NCBI RefSeq assembly: GCF_016598575.1
Contig: NZ_CP066801.1
Location: 3,162,001-3,226,000 of the forward strand
Source of the DNA: Streptomyces sp. HSG2
GTDB taxonomy: Bacteria > Actinomycetota > Actinomycetes > Streptomycetales > Streptomycetaceae
Reading direction: 5' to 3'
DNA length: 64,000 bases
Part shown: piece by piece, positions 9,617 to 25,642 of the stretch
How positions within the stretch are numbered: the first letter of the stretch is position 1
Layout: each line of letters opens with the position of its first letter
Translations under genes and position numbers: made by a program
Notes under the pieces: model-generated
Databases searched by the model: none
What the model was told of the DNA's origin: nothing
What the model saw: the letters and a program-made list of their open reading frames with translations, nothing else

Positions 9617-10489
9617 ATGAGGACGTCCGCACGCAGAATGGCCGGGACCGGGCTCGCCGCACTGTTGATCGCCGCCGGCACGGCGGGCTGTGGCGGGGAG
9701 GCGGCGACGTCGAGCGCCGACAAGTCGGCGGAGGAGACTCCGAACCTGACGCCGGCGGCGGCCGTCGCCAAGGCGGTGGACAAGTCCGAGGAGATCACCT
9801 CGCTCCACTTCCGCATGGAGGGGACCACGCCCACGGAGGGCGCGGTCGAGGGCGAGGCCAAGATGAGCCTGGATCCCACCGTCGCGATAAGCATGAGCAT
9901 GACCGGCGAGGGCCTGGGCGAGGTGCCCGGCGAGACCGCCACCGTGGAGATGCGGCTGGTGGACGAGGCCATGTACATGTCCACAGGCGAGCCGTCCGAG
10001 GAGTTGGAGGGGATGAGCTGGATCAAGTTCGACCTCTCCGGCGCGGGCGAGGAGGACATGAACGAGATGCCCGGCATGGACCTGGCCGACAAGAACCCGG
10101 CCGCCGAGTCGGCCTTCCTGACTCAGGCCGAAGACCTGAAGAAGGTCGGCACCGAGAAGATCGAGGGTGTCGAGACCACCCACTACGCCGGCACGGTCAC
10201 CCTCGACGAGCTGCGCAAGGCGATGGAGGCGAACGAAGGCGGCATCGGGGAGCGCCAGGAGGTGTCCCTGGAGTCCTACGAGGAGATGGGACTCGAAGAG
10301 CTGGCCATGGACATCTGGGTCGACGAGGAGGACCAGACCCGGCAGTTCCGTGTCGCTGGTGACGGCAAGGACGGCGAGATGGACATGACCTTCACCTTCG
10401 TCGGGATCAACGAGAAGGTCGAGGTCACGGCGCCGCCGGCGGACGAGACGCTGGACCTGATGGAGATGTTCGGCGACGAGGCCGTCTGA
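9617..10489 (+). CDS. Putative lipoprotein, LppX/LprAFG-like
   Basis: A 290-aa exported lipoprotein. The signal peptide (MRTSARRMAGTG followed by a hydrophobic core) ends in the lipobox TAGC, with Cys near residue 24 as the expected lipidation site. The mature part is acidic and methionine-rich, with a pattern of short strands typical of the LppX/LprAFG fold. In mycobacteria that fold binds lipids or glycolipids at the outer face of the membrane. GGGGGGACC before the ATG is the ribosome-binding site. Its place between rplA and rplJ is conserved in streptomycetes. The exact ligand is unknown. Confidence 0.82.
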   Translation: MRTSARRMAGTGLAALLIAAGTAGCGGEAATSSADKSAEETPNLTPAAAVAKAVDKSEEITSLHFRMEGTTPTEGAVEGEAKMSLDPTVAISMSMTGEGLGEVPGETATVEMRLVDEAMYMSTGEPSEELEGMSWIKFDLSGAGEEDMNEMPGMDLADKNPAAESAFLTQAEDLKKVGTEKIEGVETTHYAGTVTLDELRKAMEANEGGIGERQEVSLESYEEMGLEELAMDIWVDEEDQTRQFRVAGDGKDGEMDMTFTFVGINEKVEVTAPPADETLDLMEMFGDEAV

Positions 10490-10542
10490 TCGACCCGCGA
10501 CCGGCGGGGGCCGGTCGAAGGCCCGGGCCGTCGTCGAGCGAT

Positions 10543-10572
10543 TTGCTCGGCGGCGGCCCGGTCCCGTAGAGT
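10543..10572 (+). promoter_or_regulatory. Candidate promoter of rplJ-rplL
   Basis: TTGCTC (10543-10548) and TAGAGT (10567-10572), 18 nt apart, sit about 255 nt before rplJ. This leaves room for a long structured leader. Confidence 0.5.
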
Positions 10573-10639
10573 CGCGTCGAAGCCAAAGACCGCTGGTCGT
10601 TGCCGTGCGCTCGCCGAGTGCGCGGTGGCCGAAGGATCC

Positions 10640-10827
10640 GCTGCACAGCGGACGGCCCGCGCAGGTGACTGTGGAAGAGTTCCCGGATTGTGGATTCTCC
10701 GGCCGTGCGCCGGTGAGGCCGATTCCGGTGGAGCCGAGCCCCGTGCGCCTGCGCCGGGGCGTTTCGTTTTTCCCAGTCCTCCTTCGGGTCCGCGCGGTCC
10801 GAATCACCCGGAAGGAGGCCGAGGCTC
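10640..10827 (+). promoter_or_regulatory. L10-type leader of rplJ-rplL with attenuator-like and SD-masking hairpins
   Basis: The leader holds two notable elements. GCCCCG (10738-10743) pairs with CGGGGC (10755-10760) and is followed by GTTTCGTTTTTCCC, a rare U-rich tail in this DNA. CCTCCTTCGGGT (10778-10789) pairs with ACCC plus GAAGGAGG (10806-10818), so the ribosome-binding site of rplJ is base-paired. In other bacteria an L10(L12)4 complex binds such leaders and represses translation. Whether the same happens here is inferred from position. Confidence 0.6.
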
Positions 10828-11358
10828 ATGGCGAGGCCTGACAAGGTCGATGCCGTCGAGGAGATGCGGGACAAGTTCCGCAGCGCCAACGGCGCGGTCG
10901 TCACCGCGTACACCGGTCTCACCGTCGCGCAGCTCCAGCAGTTGCGTCGTTCACTCGGTGAGAACGCGCACTACCGTGTGGCGAAGAACACGCTGACCAA
11001 GATTGCGGCCAACGAGGCCGGGATCACCACGCTCGACGAGCTCTTCGCGGGTTCGTCGGCCGTCGCCTTCGTGACCGGTGACCCGGTCGAGGCGGCGAAG
11101 GGTCTCCGCGACTTCGCCAAGGACAACCCCAACCTCGTCATCAAGGGCGGCGTCCTCGATGGCAAGGCGTTGTCCGCGGACGACATCAAGAAGCTCGCGG
11201 ACCTCGAGTCCCGCGAGGTTCTGCTCTCCAAGCTGGCCGGCGCGATGAAGGGGAAGCAGTCCCAGGCTGCCTCCGTCTTCCAGGCGCTGCCGTCGAAGCT
11301 CGTCCGCACCGTGGACGCGCTGCGCGCCAAGCAGGACGAGCAGGGCGGTGCCGAGTAA
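10828..11358 (+). CDS. rplJ: 50S ribosomal protein L10
   Basis: A 176-aa L10 that anchors the L7/L12 dimers in the ribosomal stalk. The conserved N-terminal part ([45 protein letters not shown]) is present. The C-terminal helix that carries L7/L12 follows. GGAAGGAGG lies 9 nt before the ATG and is predicted to be masked by a leader hairpin. rplL follows after 115 nt, and the pair is probably autoregulated through the leader. Confidence 0.97.
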   Translation: MARPDKVDAVEEMRDKFRSANGAVVTAYTGLTVAQLQQLRRSLGENAHYRVAKNTLTKIAANEAGITTLDELFAGSSAVAFVTGDPVEAAKGLRDFAKDNPNLVIKGGVLDGKALSADDIKKLADLESREVLLSKLAGAMKGKQSQAASVFQALPSKLVRTVDALRAKQDEQGGAE

Positions 11359-11473
11359 CTCGGCTCGCGCATTGATCCGGGTCGTCTGAGGCGACCGGGT
11401 CGCAGCGGGCCACCGTACGCCCGCCAGTCATGTACATCCGGCACCAGCCGAAAGAATGGAAGGATCGCCCATC

Positions 11474-11860
11474 ATGGCGAAGCTCAGCCAGGAAGACCTG
11501 CTCGCGCAGTTCGAGGGCATGACCCTCATCGAGCTCTCCGAGTTCGTGAAGGCCTTCGAGGAGAAGTTCGACGTCACCGCCGCCGCCGCCGCGCCGGTCA
11601 TGATGGCGGGCGGCCCGGGTGCCCCGGCCGCCGAGGCCGTCGAGGAGAAGGACGAGTTCGACGTCGTCCTCACCGGTGCCGGTGACAAGAAGATCCAGGT
11701 CATCAAGGTCGTGCGTGAGCTGACCTCGCTCGGCCTGAAGGAGGCCAAGGACCTGGTGGACGGCACCCCGAAGGCCGTTGTGGAGAAGGTCAACAAGGAG
11801 GCCGCGGACAAGGCCAAGGAGGCCCTTGAGGCCGCCGGTGCCTCGGTCGAGGTCAAGTAA
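11474..11860 (+). CDS. rplL: 50S ribosomal protein L7/L12
   Basis: A 128-aa stalk protein that recruits translational GTPases. An N-terminal dimerisation helix ([16 protein letters not shown]) is followed by an Ala/Gly-rich hinge near residues 38-60. The C-terminal domain includes [24 protein letters not shown] and ends in EVK. The inner ATG was preferred over an upstream GTG because AGGATCGCCC provides a ribosome-binding site and the length fits the family. A strong hairpin about 100 nt downstream separates it from rpoB. Confidence 0.97.
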   Translation: MAKLSQEDLLAQFEGMTLIELSEFVKAFEEKFDVTAAAAAPVMMAGGPGAPAAEAVEEKDEFDVVLTGAGDKKIQVIKVVRELTSLGLKEAKDLVDGTPKAVVEKVNKEAADKAKEALEAAGASVEVK

Positions 11861-11877
11861 CACCCTCGGGGGTCCGC

Positions 11878-11901
11878 CGACCTCCCGACCGCGTGCGGCC
11901 G
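11878..11901 (+). promoter_or_regulatory. Variant copy of the ribosomal-leader motif (CCCGACCGCGTG core)
   Basis: Seventeen nt after the rplL stop, CGAC, a spacer, CCCGACCGCGTG and then CGGCCG resemble the 25-nt motif found in the rpsL and rpsJ leaders. The 12-nt core is exact, and the 3' half carries one inserted base. Confidence 0.4.
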
Positions 11902-11961
11902 ACGAGCCTCTCCGGCTCGACACGATGGCCGAAACAATCCCCCTGGGGTTGTAACGCGAAC

Positions 11962-12005
11962 GCGCCGAAGAGCGATCATCCAACCGGGTGGTCGCTCTTC
12001 GGCGC
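11962..12005 (+). terminator. Attenuator-like hairpin between rplL and rpoB
   Basis: A 16-bp stem (11962-11977 with 11990-12005, one G-U pair) built around GCGCCGAAGAGCGA encloses a 12-nt loop. It stands about 475 nt before rpoB. A partial terminator between rplL and rpoB is known in other bacteria, where ribosomal proteins are made in excess of RNA polymerase. That role is inferred here. Confidence 0.65.
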
Positions 12006-12271
12006 TTCGGCGCCTCGGCCACGCCTGCCGCGTGGTCGTACCGGTGACGGGTATGGTGATCTTCCTCGTGGCTCGGTGCGTGCGGGTCCCTGGACGAGGG
12101 CCCTTGACGAACCGCACGCGGCGCGCGATTCTCAGGACGCGTCGTCACGACGATCCGGATCCGAGGCATGGATCGTCGACAAAGAGGGCAGTATCAACGT
12201 GCGTTGAGAGCGGGCATGCCGAAGGCGTTGAGAACAACAGAGGTCTCCGAGACCGAGGTGCGGTCCGGCAC

Positions 12272-12300
12272 TGGACAGCAGTGTGGCAAGTGGCTACACT
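12272..12300 (+). promoter_or_regulatory. Candidate promoter of rpoBC
   Basis: TGGACA (12272-12277) and TACACT (12295-12300) are spaced by 17 nt, one of the best consensus matches in the window. The inverted repeat CACTG-N5-CAGTG (12269-12283) overlaps the -35 box. A palindrome GGTCTCCGAGACC (12242-12254) lies just upstream. The start site would leave a leader of about 170 nt before rpoB. Confidence 0.65.
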
Positions 12301-12480
12301 GACCCTTTGCGCTGCCTGTTAGCTGCTCCCTGCCCGTCACCAGGGGCATGCCCTCGCTCCAGCATCGAAGACCGGACCGGTCCTGACCTGGCCTTTCGCC
12401 GAGGTCGGTGAGGTCCGTCCCCGATACGGCGAGGGGCCGGTACGCGCGTAGTGAGTCCGAGCCCTCGGAAGGACCCCCTC

Positions 12481-15966
<3,486 letters not shown>

Positions 15967-15973
15967 CGGGAGT

Positions 15974-16001
15974 CCGGGGAACCGTCACCGCGGTTCCCCG
16001 G
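15974..16001 (+). other. Hairpin between rpoB and rpoC
   Basis: CCGGGGAACCG (15974-15984) pairs perfectly with CGGTTCCCCGG (15991-16001) around a 6-nt loop, just after the rpoB stop. It has no T-tract and lies inside the operon, so an mRNA processing or stability role is more likely than termination. Confidence 0.55.
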
Positions 16002-16059
16002 CCCCAGGACCCCCGTTTCAGACCCCAAGACTCACGACCCTGAGAGGGATTGACGCATA

Positions 16060-19977
<3,918 letters not shown>

Positions 19978-19997
19978 AGGCGTGGGTTCATGAGCGC

Positions 19998-20031
19998 GAG
20001 GGGCGGTTCTCCCGACGGAGAGCCGCCCCTC
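19998..20031 (+). terminator. Terminator after rpoC
   Basis: GAGGGGCGGTTCTCC (19998-20012) pairs with GGAGAGCCGCCCCTC (20017-20031), with one G-U pair and a 4-nt loop. GCGC on both sides extends the stem past a one-base bulge. Confidence 0.8.
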
Positions 20032-20074
20032 GGCGCATCATGGAAAGGGATCCCTATTCGGGAGGTGCTCGTCG

Positions 20075-20593
20075 GTGTCGTATCCCGTGTGGCAGCCCGG
20101 GTCCGGTCGGAACCCCCCCTCCATGCTGGCCGCTCAGGCCGACCGCGAGCGCGCGGCGGACGTCCTGAGGGCCGGCTACGGAGAGGGTCGACTGGATCAC
20201 GCGGAGTTCGAGAATCGGGTGGCCCGGGCCTACGCGGCCCGCACGGTCGGTGAACTGTCCCTGTTGGTGGCCGATCTGCCGCAGGGGCCCGCGTCCCAGT
20301 CCGGCGTGCCGGTGGCTCAGGTGCCCGGCACGTTCCTGCCTCGACCGGCTCCGGCCAACGCCAAGGCGGTCGCCTCGATGGTCTGTGGGGCGCTGTGCCT
20401 GGTGACGCTGGGCGTCACCGGCGTTCCCGCGGTCGTCCTCGGGCATGTGGCGCGTTCGGAGATCCGCCGCAGCGGCGAGGGAGGGGACGGCTACGCGCTG
20501 GTCGGACTGGCGCTCGGTTGGGTCTCGGTGGCCGGGTGGGCCTTGGTGATGGTCTTGTTCTCCCTGGTGCTGCTGGTGTCCGGGTCCGCCTGA
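20075..20593 (+). CDS. DUF1707 and DUF4190 domain membrane protein
   Basis: A 172-aa protein of unknown function. An N-terminal DUF1707 (SHOCT-like) domain near residues 18-68 shows [23 protein letters not shown] and the [14 protein letters not shown] pattern. It is followed by a Pro-rich linker and two hydrophobic segments near residues 92-115 and 143-168. Between them is the small-residue loop [17 protein letters not shown] typical of DUF4190. GTG start with GGAGGTG 7 nt upstream. It stands alone between two terminator-flanked operons. Such proteins are often near membrane-stress or signalling genes, but no role can be assigned. Confidence 0.8.
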   Translation: MSYPVWQPGSGRNPPSMLAAQADRERAADVLRAGYGEGRLDHAEFENRVARAYAARTVGELSLLVADLPQGPASQSGVPVAQVPGTFLPRPAPANAKAVASMVCGALCLVTLGVTGVPAVVLGHVARSEIRRSGEGGDGYALVGLALGWVSVAGWALVMVLFSLVLLVSGSA

Positions 20594-20695
20594 GGGGCCG
20601 TCGCGTCGCCACCGGGTCGCCGCCCGCGCGGGGTGGCGGCCCGGAGGGCGTACGCCGTCGTGGAGTCCGGAGTGTCGGGCCGCGTTCCATTTGTT

Positions 20696-20724
20696 TTGAC
20701 CGAAGTCCGTGCGGTAGGTACGCT
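20696..20724 (+). promoter_or_regulatory. Candidate promoter of the str operon (rpsL)
   Basis: TTGACC (20696-20701) and TACGCT (20719-20724) are separated by 17 nt. The predicted start leaves a leader of about 185 nt before rpsL, which carries the shared ribosomal-leader motif. Confidence 0.6.
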
Positions 20725-20841
20725 CAGACCTTGTGCCTGGGGTGTGCCCTGGCCTTGGTGCGTGCCTTCGACCGCACAGGGGCCGTCAGCGGCCACCGTG
20801 ATCTGCGCCCTTTTCGCCGCTCGGCGGGAGTCTGCCGGATT

Positions 20842-20866
20842 CGACACACCCGACCGCGTGGGTCGG
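20842..20866 (+). promoter_or_regulatory. Shared ribosomal-leader motif upstream of rpsL
   Basis: A 25-nt segment starts CGACAC, holds the core CCCGACCGCGTGGG and ends GTCGG-like. It matches the rpsJ leader segment at 33922-33946 at 23 of 25 positions. Here CCGACC and GGTCGG could pair around GCGTG, but that stem is broken in the rpsJ copy. The sequence therefore seems more conserved than this fold. It lies 50 nt before the start codon. Confidence 0.6.
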
Positions 20867-20916
20867 CGACGTTCCAGGTTAGCTGTACCCATCGGCACAC
20901 AGAAACCGGAGAAGTA

Positions 20917-21288
20917 GTGCCTACGATCCAGCAGCTGGTCCGCAAGGGCCGGCAGGACAAGGTCGAGAAGAACAAGACGCCCGCTCTCGAGGGTTCCCCT
21001 CAGCGTCGGGGCGTCTGCACGCGTGTGTTCACGACCACCCCGAAGAAGCCGAACTCGGCCCTGCGCAAGGTCGCGCGTGTGCGTCTGACCAGCGGGATCG
21101 AGGTCACGGCCTACATTCCGGGTGAGGGACACAACCTGCAGGAGCACTCCATCGTGCTCGTGCGCGGCGGCCGTGTGAAGGACCTGCCGGGTGTTCGCTA
21201 CAAGATCATCCGCGGTTCCCTCGACACCCAGGGTGTCAAGAACCGCAAGCAGGCCCGCAGCCGTTACGGCGCCAAGAAGGAGAAGTAA
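20917..21288 (+). CDS. rpsL: 30S ribosomal protein S12
   Basis: A 123-aa S12 of the decoding centre. [15 protein letters not shown] is present, with Lys at position 43. Lys is also present at 88 in [12 protein letters not shown]. Both are the ordinary streptomycin-sensitive residues. The inner GTG ([12 protein letters not shown]) was taken, since the long frame upstream is only non-coding leader. An ACCGGAGAA box precedes it. rpsG starts 2 nt after the stop. Confidence 0.97.
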   Translation: MPTIQQLVRKGRQDKVEKNKTPALEGSPQRRGVCTRVFTTTPKKPNSALRKVARVRLTSGIEVTAYIPGEGHNLQEHSIVLVRGGRVKDLPGVRYKIIRGSLDTQGVKNRKQARSRYGAKKEK

Positions 21289-21290
21289 GA

Positions 21291-21761
21291 ATGCCTCGTA
21301 AGGGCCCCGCCCCGAAGCGCCCGGTCATCATCGACCCGGTCTACGGCTCCCCTCTGGTGACCTCCCTGATCAACAAGGTGCTGCTGAACGGCAAGCGCTC
21401 CACCGCCGAGCGCATCGTCTACGGCGCCATGGAGGGCCTGCGCGAGAAGACCGGCAACGACCCGGTGATCACGCTCAAGCGCGCTCTGGAGAACATCAAG
21501 CCGACCCTTGAGGTCAAGTCCCGCCGTGTCGGTGGCGCCACCTACCAGGTGCCGGTCGAGGTCAAGCCCGGCCGCGCCAACACCCTGGCACTGCGCTGGC
21601 TCGTCGGCTACTCCCGCGCCCGTCGCGAGAAGACCATGACCGAGCGGCTGCTCAACGAGCTCCTCGACGCCAGCAACGGCCTGGGTGCCGCTGTGAAGAA
21701 GCGCGAGGACACGCACAAGATGGCCGAGTCCAACAAGGCCTTCGCGCACTACCGCTGGTAG
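21291..21761 (+). CDS. rpsG: 30S ribosomal protein S7
   Basis: A 156-aa S7 that nucleates assembly of the 30S head and in other bacteria represses the str operon mRNA. Recognisable segments are [40 protein letters not shown] and [11 protein letters not shown]. The length is that of the family. The start is 2 nt past rpsL, so translation is probably coupled. Confidence 0.97.
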   Translation: MPRKGPAPKRPVIIDPVYGSPLVTSLINKVLLNGKRSTAERIVYGAMEGLREKTGNDPVITLKRALENIKPTLEVKSRRVGGATYQVPVEVKPGRANTLALRWLVGYSRARREKTMTERLLNELLDASNGLGAAVKKREDTHKMAESNKAFAHYRW

Positions 21762-21800
21762 TCGCTACCCACATCGAGACCGAGAGAAGACTGAAGCCTT

Positions 21801-23927
21801 ATGGCTACCACTTCACTTGACCTGGCCAAGGTCCGCAACATCGGGATCATGGCCCACATCGACGCGGGCAAGACGACCACCACCGAGCGGATCCTGTTCT
21901 ACACCGGCGTGTCCTACAAGATCGGTGAGGTCCACGACGGCGCCGCGACCATGGACTGGATGGAGCAGGAGCAGGAGCGTGGCATCACGATCACCTCTGC
22001 TGCCACCACCTGTCACTGGCCGCTGGAGGACGTCGACCACACGATCAACATCATCGACACGCCCGGTCACGTCGACTTCACCGTCGAGGTGGAGCGTTCC
22101 CTGCGGGTGCTCGACGGTGCCGTGACGGTGTTCGACGGTGTCGCCGGCGTCGAGCCGCAGTCCGAGACGGTGTGGCGCCAGGCGGACCGCTACGGCGTCC
22201 CGCGGATCTGCTTCGTCAACAAGCTCGACCGCACCGGCGCGGAGTTCCACCGCTGCGTCGACATGATCACCGATCGTCTGGGCGCGCAGCCGCTGGTCAT
22301 GCAGCTGCCCATCGGTGCCGAGGCCGACTTCCAGGGTGTCGTCGACCTGGTGACGATGAAGGCCCTGGTCTGGTCCGCCGAGGCCACCAAGGGCGAGATG
22401 TACGACACCGTCGACATCCCGGACACCCACACGGAGGCCGCCGAGGAGTACCGCGGCAAGCTTCTGGAGGCCATCGCCGAGAACGACGAGGAGATGATGG
22501 AGCTGTACCTCGAGGGCCAGGAGCCCTCGGTGGAGCAGCTCTACGCGGCGGTACGTCGCATCACCATCGCCTCCGGCAAGAGCTCGGGTACCACCGTGAC
22601 CCCGGTGTTCTGCGGCACCGCGTTCAAGAACAAGGGTGTCCAGCCGCTGCTCGACGCGGTCGTGCGCTACCTGCCGTCGCCGGTCGACATCGAGGCCATC
22701 GAGGGTCACGACGTCAAGGACCCGGAGCTGGTCGTCACGCGCAAGCCGTCCGACGACGAGCCGCTGTCGGCACTGGCGTTCAAGATCATGAGCGACCCGC
22801 ACCTCGGCAAGCTCACCTTCGTCCGGGTGTACTCCGGCCGCCTGGTCTCCGGCACCGCCGTGCAGAACTCGGTCAAGGGCCGCAAGGAGCGCATCGGCAA
22901 GATCTACCGCATGCACGCCAACAAGCGTGAGGAGATCGAGTCGGTGGGTGCCGGCGACATCGTCGCCGTGATGGGTCTGAAGCAGACCACGACCGGCGAG
23001 ACGCTCTGCGACGACAAGAAGCCGGTGATCCTGGAGTCCATGGACTTCCCGGCGCCGGTCATCGAGGTCGCGATCGAGCCGAAGTCCAAGGGCGACCAGG
23101 AGAAGCTGGGTGTCGCGATCCAGCGCCTGGCCGAGGAGGACCCGTCCTTCCAGGTCCACACCAACGAGGAGACCGGCCAGACCGTCATCGGCGGTATGGG
23201 CGAGCTGCACCTCGAGGTGCTCGTGGACCGCATGAAGCGCGAGTTCCGCGTCGAGGCCAATGTCGGCAAGCCGCAGGTCGCGTACCGCGAGACGATCCGC
23301 AAGTCGGTCGAGAAGGTCGAGTACACCCACAAGAAGCAGACCGGTGGTACCGGTCAGTTCGGTCGGGTCATCATCTCGGTCGAGCCGATCGAGGGTGGTG
23401 ACGCCTCGTACGAGTTCGTCAACCAGGTCACCGGTGGTCGTATCCCGAAGGAGTACATCCCTTCGGTCGACGCCGGTTGCCAGGAGGCCATGCAGTTCGG
23501 CATCCTCGCCGGTTACGAGATGACCGGCGTGCGTGTGAAGCTGCTCGACGGCGCCTACCACGAGGTCGACTCCTCGGAACTGGCCTTCAAGATCGCCGGT
23601 TCGCAGGCCTTCAAGGAGGCCGCGCGCAGGGCGTCTCCCGTGCTCCTGGAGCCGATGATGGCCGTCGAGGTCACCACGCCCGAGGACTACATGGGCGACG
23701 TGATCGGCGACATCAACTCCCGACGTGGCCAGATCCAGGCCATGGAGGAGCGGGCGGGTGCCCGCCTCGTGAAGGGCCTCGTGCCCCTGTCGGAGATGTT
23801 CGGCTACGTCGGCGACCTCCGCAGCAAGACGTCGGGTCGCGCGAGCTACTCGATGCAGTTCGACTCCTACGCCGAGGTTCCGCGGAACGTCGCCGAGGAG
23901 ATCATCGCGAAGGCCAAGGGCGAGTAA
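21801..23927 (+). CDS. fusA: Elongation factor G
   Basis: A 708-aa translocation GTPase. G motifs are [15 protein letters not shown] near residues 19-33, the effector [19 protein letters not shown], and NKLDRTGA. Domains II to V follow, with [16 protein letters not shown] and the C-terminal [20 protein letters not shown] typical of EF-G. It lies 39 nt after rpsG. A stem at 23971-24003 separates it from tuf. Confidence 0.98.
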   Translation: MATTSLDLAKVRNIGIMAHIDAGKTTTTERILFYTGVSYKIGEVHDGAATMDWMEQEQERGITITSAATTCHWPLEDVDHTINIIDTPGHVDFTVEVERSLRVLDGAVTVFDGVAGVEPQSETVWRQADRYGVPRICFVNKLDRTGAEFHRCVDMITDRLGAQPLVMQLPIGAEADFQGVVDLVTMKALVWSAEATKGEMYDTVDIPDTHTEAAEEYRGKLLEAIAENDEEMMELYLEGQEPSVEQLYAAVRRITIASGKSSGTTVTPVFCGTAFKNKGVQPLLDAVVRYLPSPVDIEAIEGHDVKDPELVVTRKPSDDEPLSALAFKIMSDPHLGKLTFVRVYSGRLVSGTAVQNSVKGRKERIGKIYRMHANKREEIESVGAGDIVAVMGLKQTTTGETLCDDKKPVILESMDFPAPVIEVAIEPKSKGDQEKLGVAIQRLAEEDPSFQVHTNEETGQTVIGGMGELHLEVLVDRMKREFRVEANVGKPQVAYRETIRKSVEKVEYTHKKQTGGTGQFGRVIISVEPIEGGDASYEFVNQVTGGRIPKEYIPSVDAGCQEAMQFGILAGYEMTGVRVKLLDGAYHEVDSSELAFKIAGSQAFKEAARRASPVLLEPMMAVEVTTPEDYMGDVIGDINSRRGQIQAMEERAGARLVKGLVPLSEMFGYVGDLRSKTSGRASYSMQFDSYAEVPRNVAEEIIAKAKGE

Positions 23928-23970
23928 CGGACCACGTGTCCACGCCGTAGGCTTGACTCCGGAGCCTTGA

Positions 23971-24003
23971 GGGGTGAGCAGCCGCGCAGCGGCTGTTCGC
24001 CCC
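23971..24003 (+). terminator. Hairpin between fusA and tuf
   Basis: GGGGTGAGCAGCCGC (23971-23985) pairs with GCGGCTGTTCGCCCC (23989-24003), with two G-U pairs and a very tight loop. TTGACA (24017-24022) follows and could be a -35 box for a separate tuf promoter, though a matching -10 box is not clear. Partial termination with re-initiation would let tuf exceed fusA expression. Confidence 0.5.
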
Positions 24004-24083
24004 GGGGGCCCGGGCTTTGACAGCAAAGATCACCTGGCGCCGATGAAGCAAGGCGTTCAGAACCACTCCACAGGAGGACCCCA

Positions 24084-25277
24084 GTGGCGAAGGCGAAGTT
24101 CGAGCGGACTAAGCCGCACGTCAACATCGGCACCATCGGTCACATCGACCACGGTAAGACCACCCTCACGGCGGCCATTACCAAGGTGCTGCACGAGGCG
24201 TACCCGGACCTGAACGAGGCCACCCCGTTCGACAACATCGACAAGGCGCCCGAGGAGCGCCAGCGCGGTATCACCATCTCCATCGCGCACGTCGAGTACC
24301 AGACCGAGGCGCGTCACTACGCCCACGTCGACTGCCCGGGTCACGCGGACTACATCAAGAACATGATCACCGGTGCCGCGCAGATGGACGGCGCGATCCT
24401 GGTGGTCGCCGCGACCGACGGCCCGATGCCGCAGACCAAGGAGCACGTGCTCCTGGCCCGCCAGGTCGGCGTGCCGTACATCGTGGTCGCCCTGAACAAG
24501 GCCGACATGGTGGACGACGAGGAGATCCTGGAGCTCGTCGAGCTCGAGGTCCGTGAGCTCCTCTCCGAGTACGAGTTCCCCGGCGACGAGCTTCCGGTCG
24601 TCAAGGTCTCCGCTCTGAAGGCCCTTGAGGGCGAGAAGGAGTGGGTGGACTCGGTCCTCAACCTGATGAAGGCCGTCGACGAGTCGATCCCGGAGCCGGA
24701 GCGCGACGTCGACAAGCCGTTCCTCATGCCGATCGAGGACGTCTTCACGATCACCGGTCGCGGCACCGTCGTGACCGGCCGTATCGAGCGCGGCATCCTC
24801 AAGGTCAACGAGGAAGTCGAGATCATCGGCATCAAGGAAGAGAAGACCAAGACCACGGTCACCGGCATCGAGATGTTCCGGAAGCTGCTGGACGAGGGTC
24901 AGGCCGGTGAGAACGTCGGTCTGCTGCTCCGCGGCATCAAGCGCGAGGACGTCGAGCGCGGCCAGGTCATCATCAAGCCGGGCACCGTGACCCCGCACAC
25001 CGAGTTCGAGGCGCAGGCCTACATCCTGTCCAAGGACGAAGGTGGCCGTCACACGCCGTTCTTCAACAACTACCGCCCGCAGTTCTACTTCCGTACGACG
25101 GACGTGACCGGCGTGGTTACCCTCCCCGAGGGCACCGAGATGGTCATGCCGGGTGACAACACCGAGATGAAGGTGGAGCTCATCCAGCCCGTCGCCATGG
25201 AGGAGGGCCTGAAGTTCGCCATCCGCGAGGGTGGTCGGACCGTGGGCGCCGGCCAGGTCACCAAGATCAACAAGTGA
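24084..25277 (+). CDS. tuf: Elongation factor Tu
   Basis: A 397-aa GTPase that brings aminoacyl-tRNA to the ribosome. G motifs are [14 protein letters not shown] near residues 18-31, [24 protein letters not shown], and NKADMVDD. The domain II/III segments QVGVPYIVV and [23 protein letters not shown] match the kirromycin-sensitive regular EF-Tu (tuf1 type). GTG start behind ACAGGAGGACC. A strong terminator 42 nt downstream ends the str operon. Confidence 0.98.
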   Translation: MAKAKFERTKPHVNIGTIGHIDHGKTTLTAAITKVLHEAYPDLNEATPFDNIDKAPEERQRGITISIAHVEYQTEARHYAHVDCPGHADYIKNMITGAAQMDGAILVVAATDGPMPQTKEHVLLARQVGVPYIVVALNKADMVDDEEILELVELEVRELLSEYEFPGDELPVVKVSALKALEGEKEWVDSVLNLMKAVDESIPEPERDVDKPFLMPIEDVFTITGRGTVVTGRIERGILKVNEEVEIIGIKEEKTKTTVTGIEMFRKLLDEGQAGENVGLLLRGIKREDVERGQVIIKPGTVTPHTEFEAQAYILSKDEGGRHTPFFNNYRPQFYFRTTDVTGVVTLPEGTEMVMPGDNTEMKVELIQPVAMEEGLKFAIREGGRTVGAGQVTKINK

Positions 25278-25318
25278 GTCTCGCGACTCGCCTGACGGTC
25301 GCCTGACCCGAGTGGCTC

Positions 25319-25356
25319 GAAGGGGCCCGTACGACTTCGGTCGTGCGGGCCCCTTC
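25319..25356 (+). terminator. Terminator after tuf
   Basis: GAAGGGGCCCGTACGAC (25319-25335) pairs with GTCGTGCGGGCCCCTTC (25340-25356), with one G-U pair and a 4-nt loop. The A-side and T-side ends make it close to a classic intrinsic terminator. The following ~290 bp up to the next gene show nothing recognisable. Confidence 0.85.
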
Positions 25357-25642
25357 TCGTCGTCCTCCCGACGGGCGGCACGCGGGCCGGGCGAGGGGCG
25401 CCGTGTCCGGGGGGCCCGAGCGCGGTCGGCTTTCACGGTTTCGGCGGTGGGGACCGCCCGACCGTCGCGCCGGGTCGACGTCTTTCCCACTCGGTGCGTC
25501 GGCTACCGCCCGGTCAGTCCCCACGTCACGCCGATCGTCGACGACGACGCTGTGTACCGATGGGAGGACCGCCGGTAGCCTCGGTGGGAACGCTCCTCCC
25601 GGTCGTGCCGGGGCGGACGGCACACCGGCATGGGGGTGCGAG

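Noticed and set aside
20917..21288. Possible streptomycin-resistance change in rpsL
   Set aside because: Lys is present at positions 43 and 88, as in sensitive strains.
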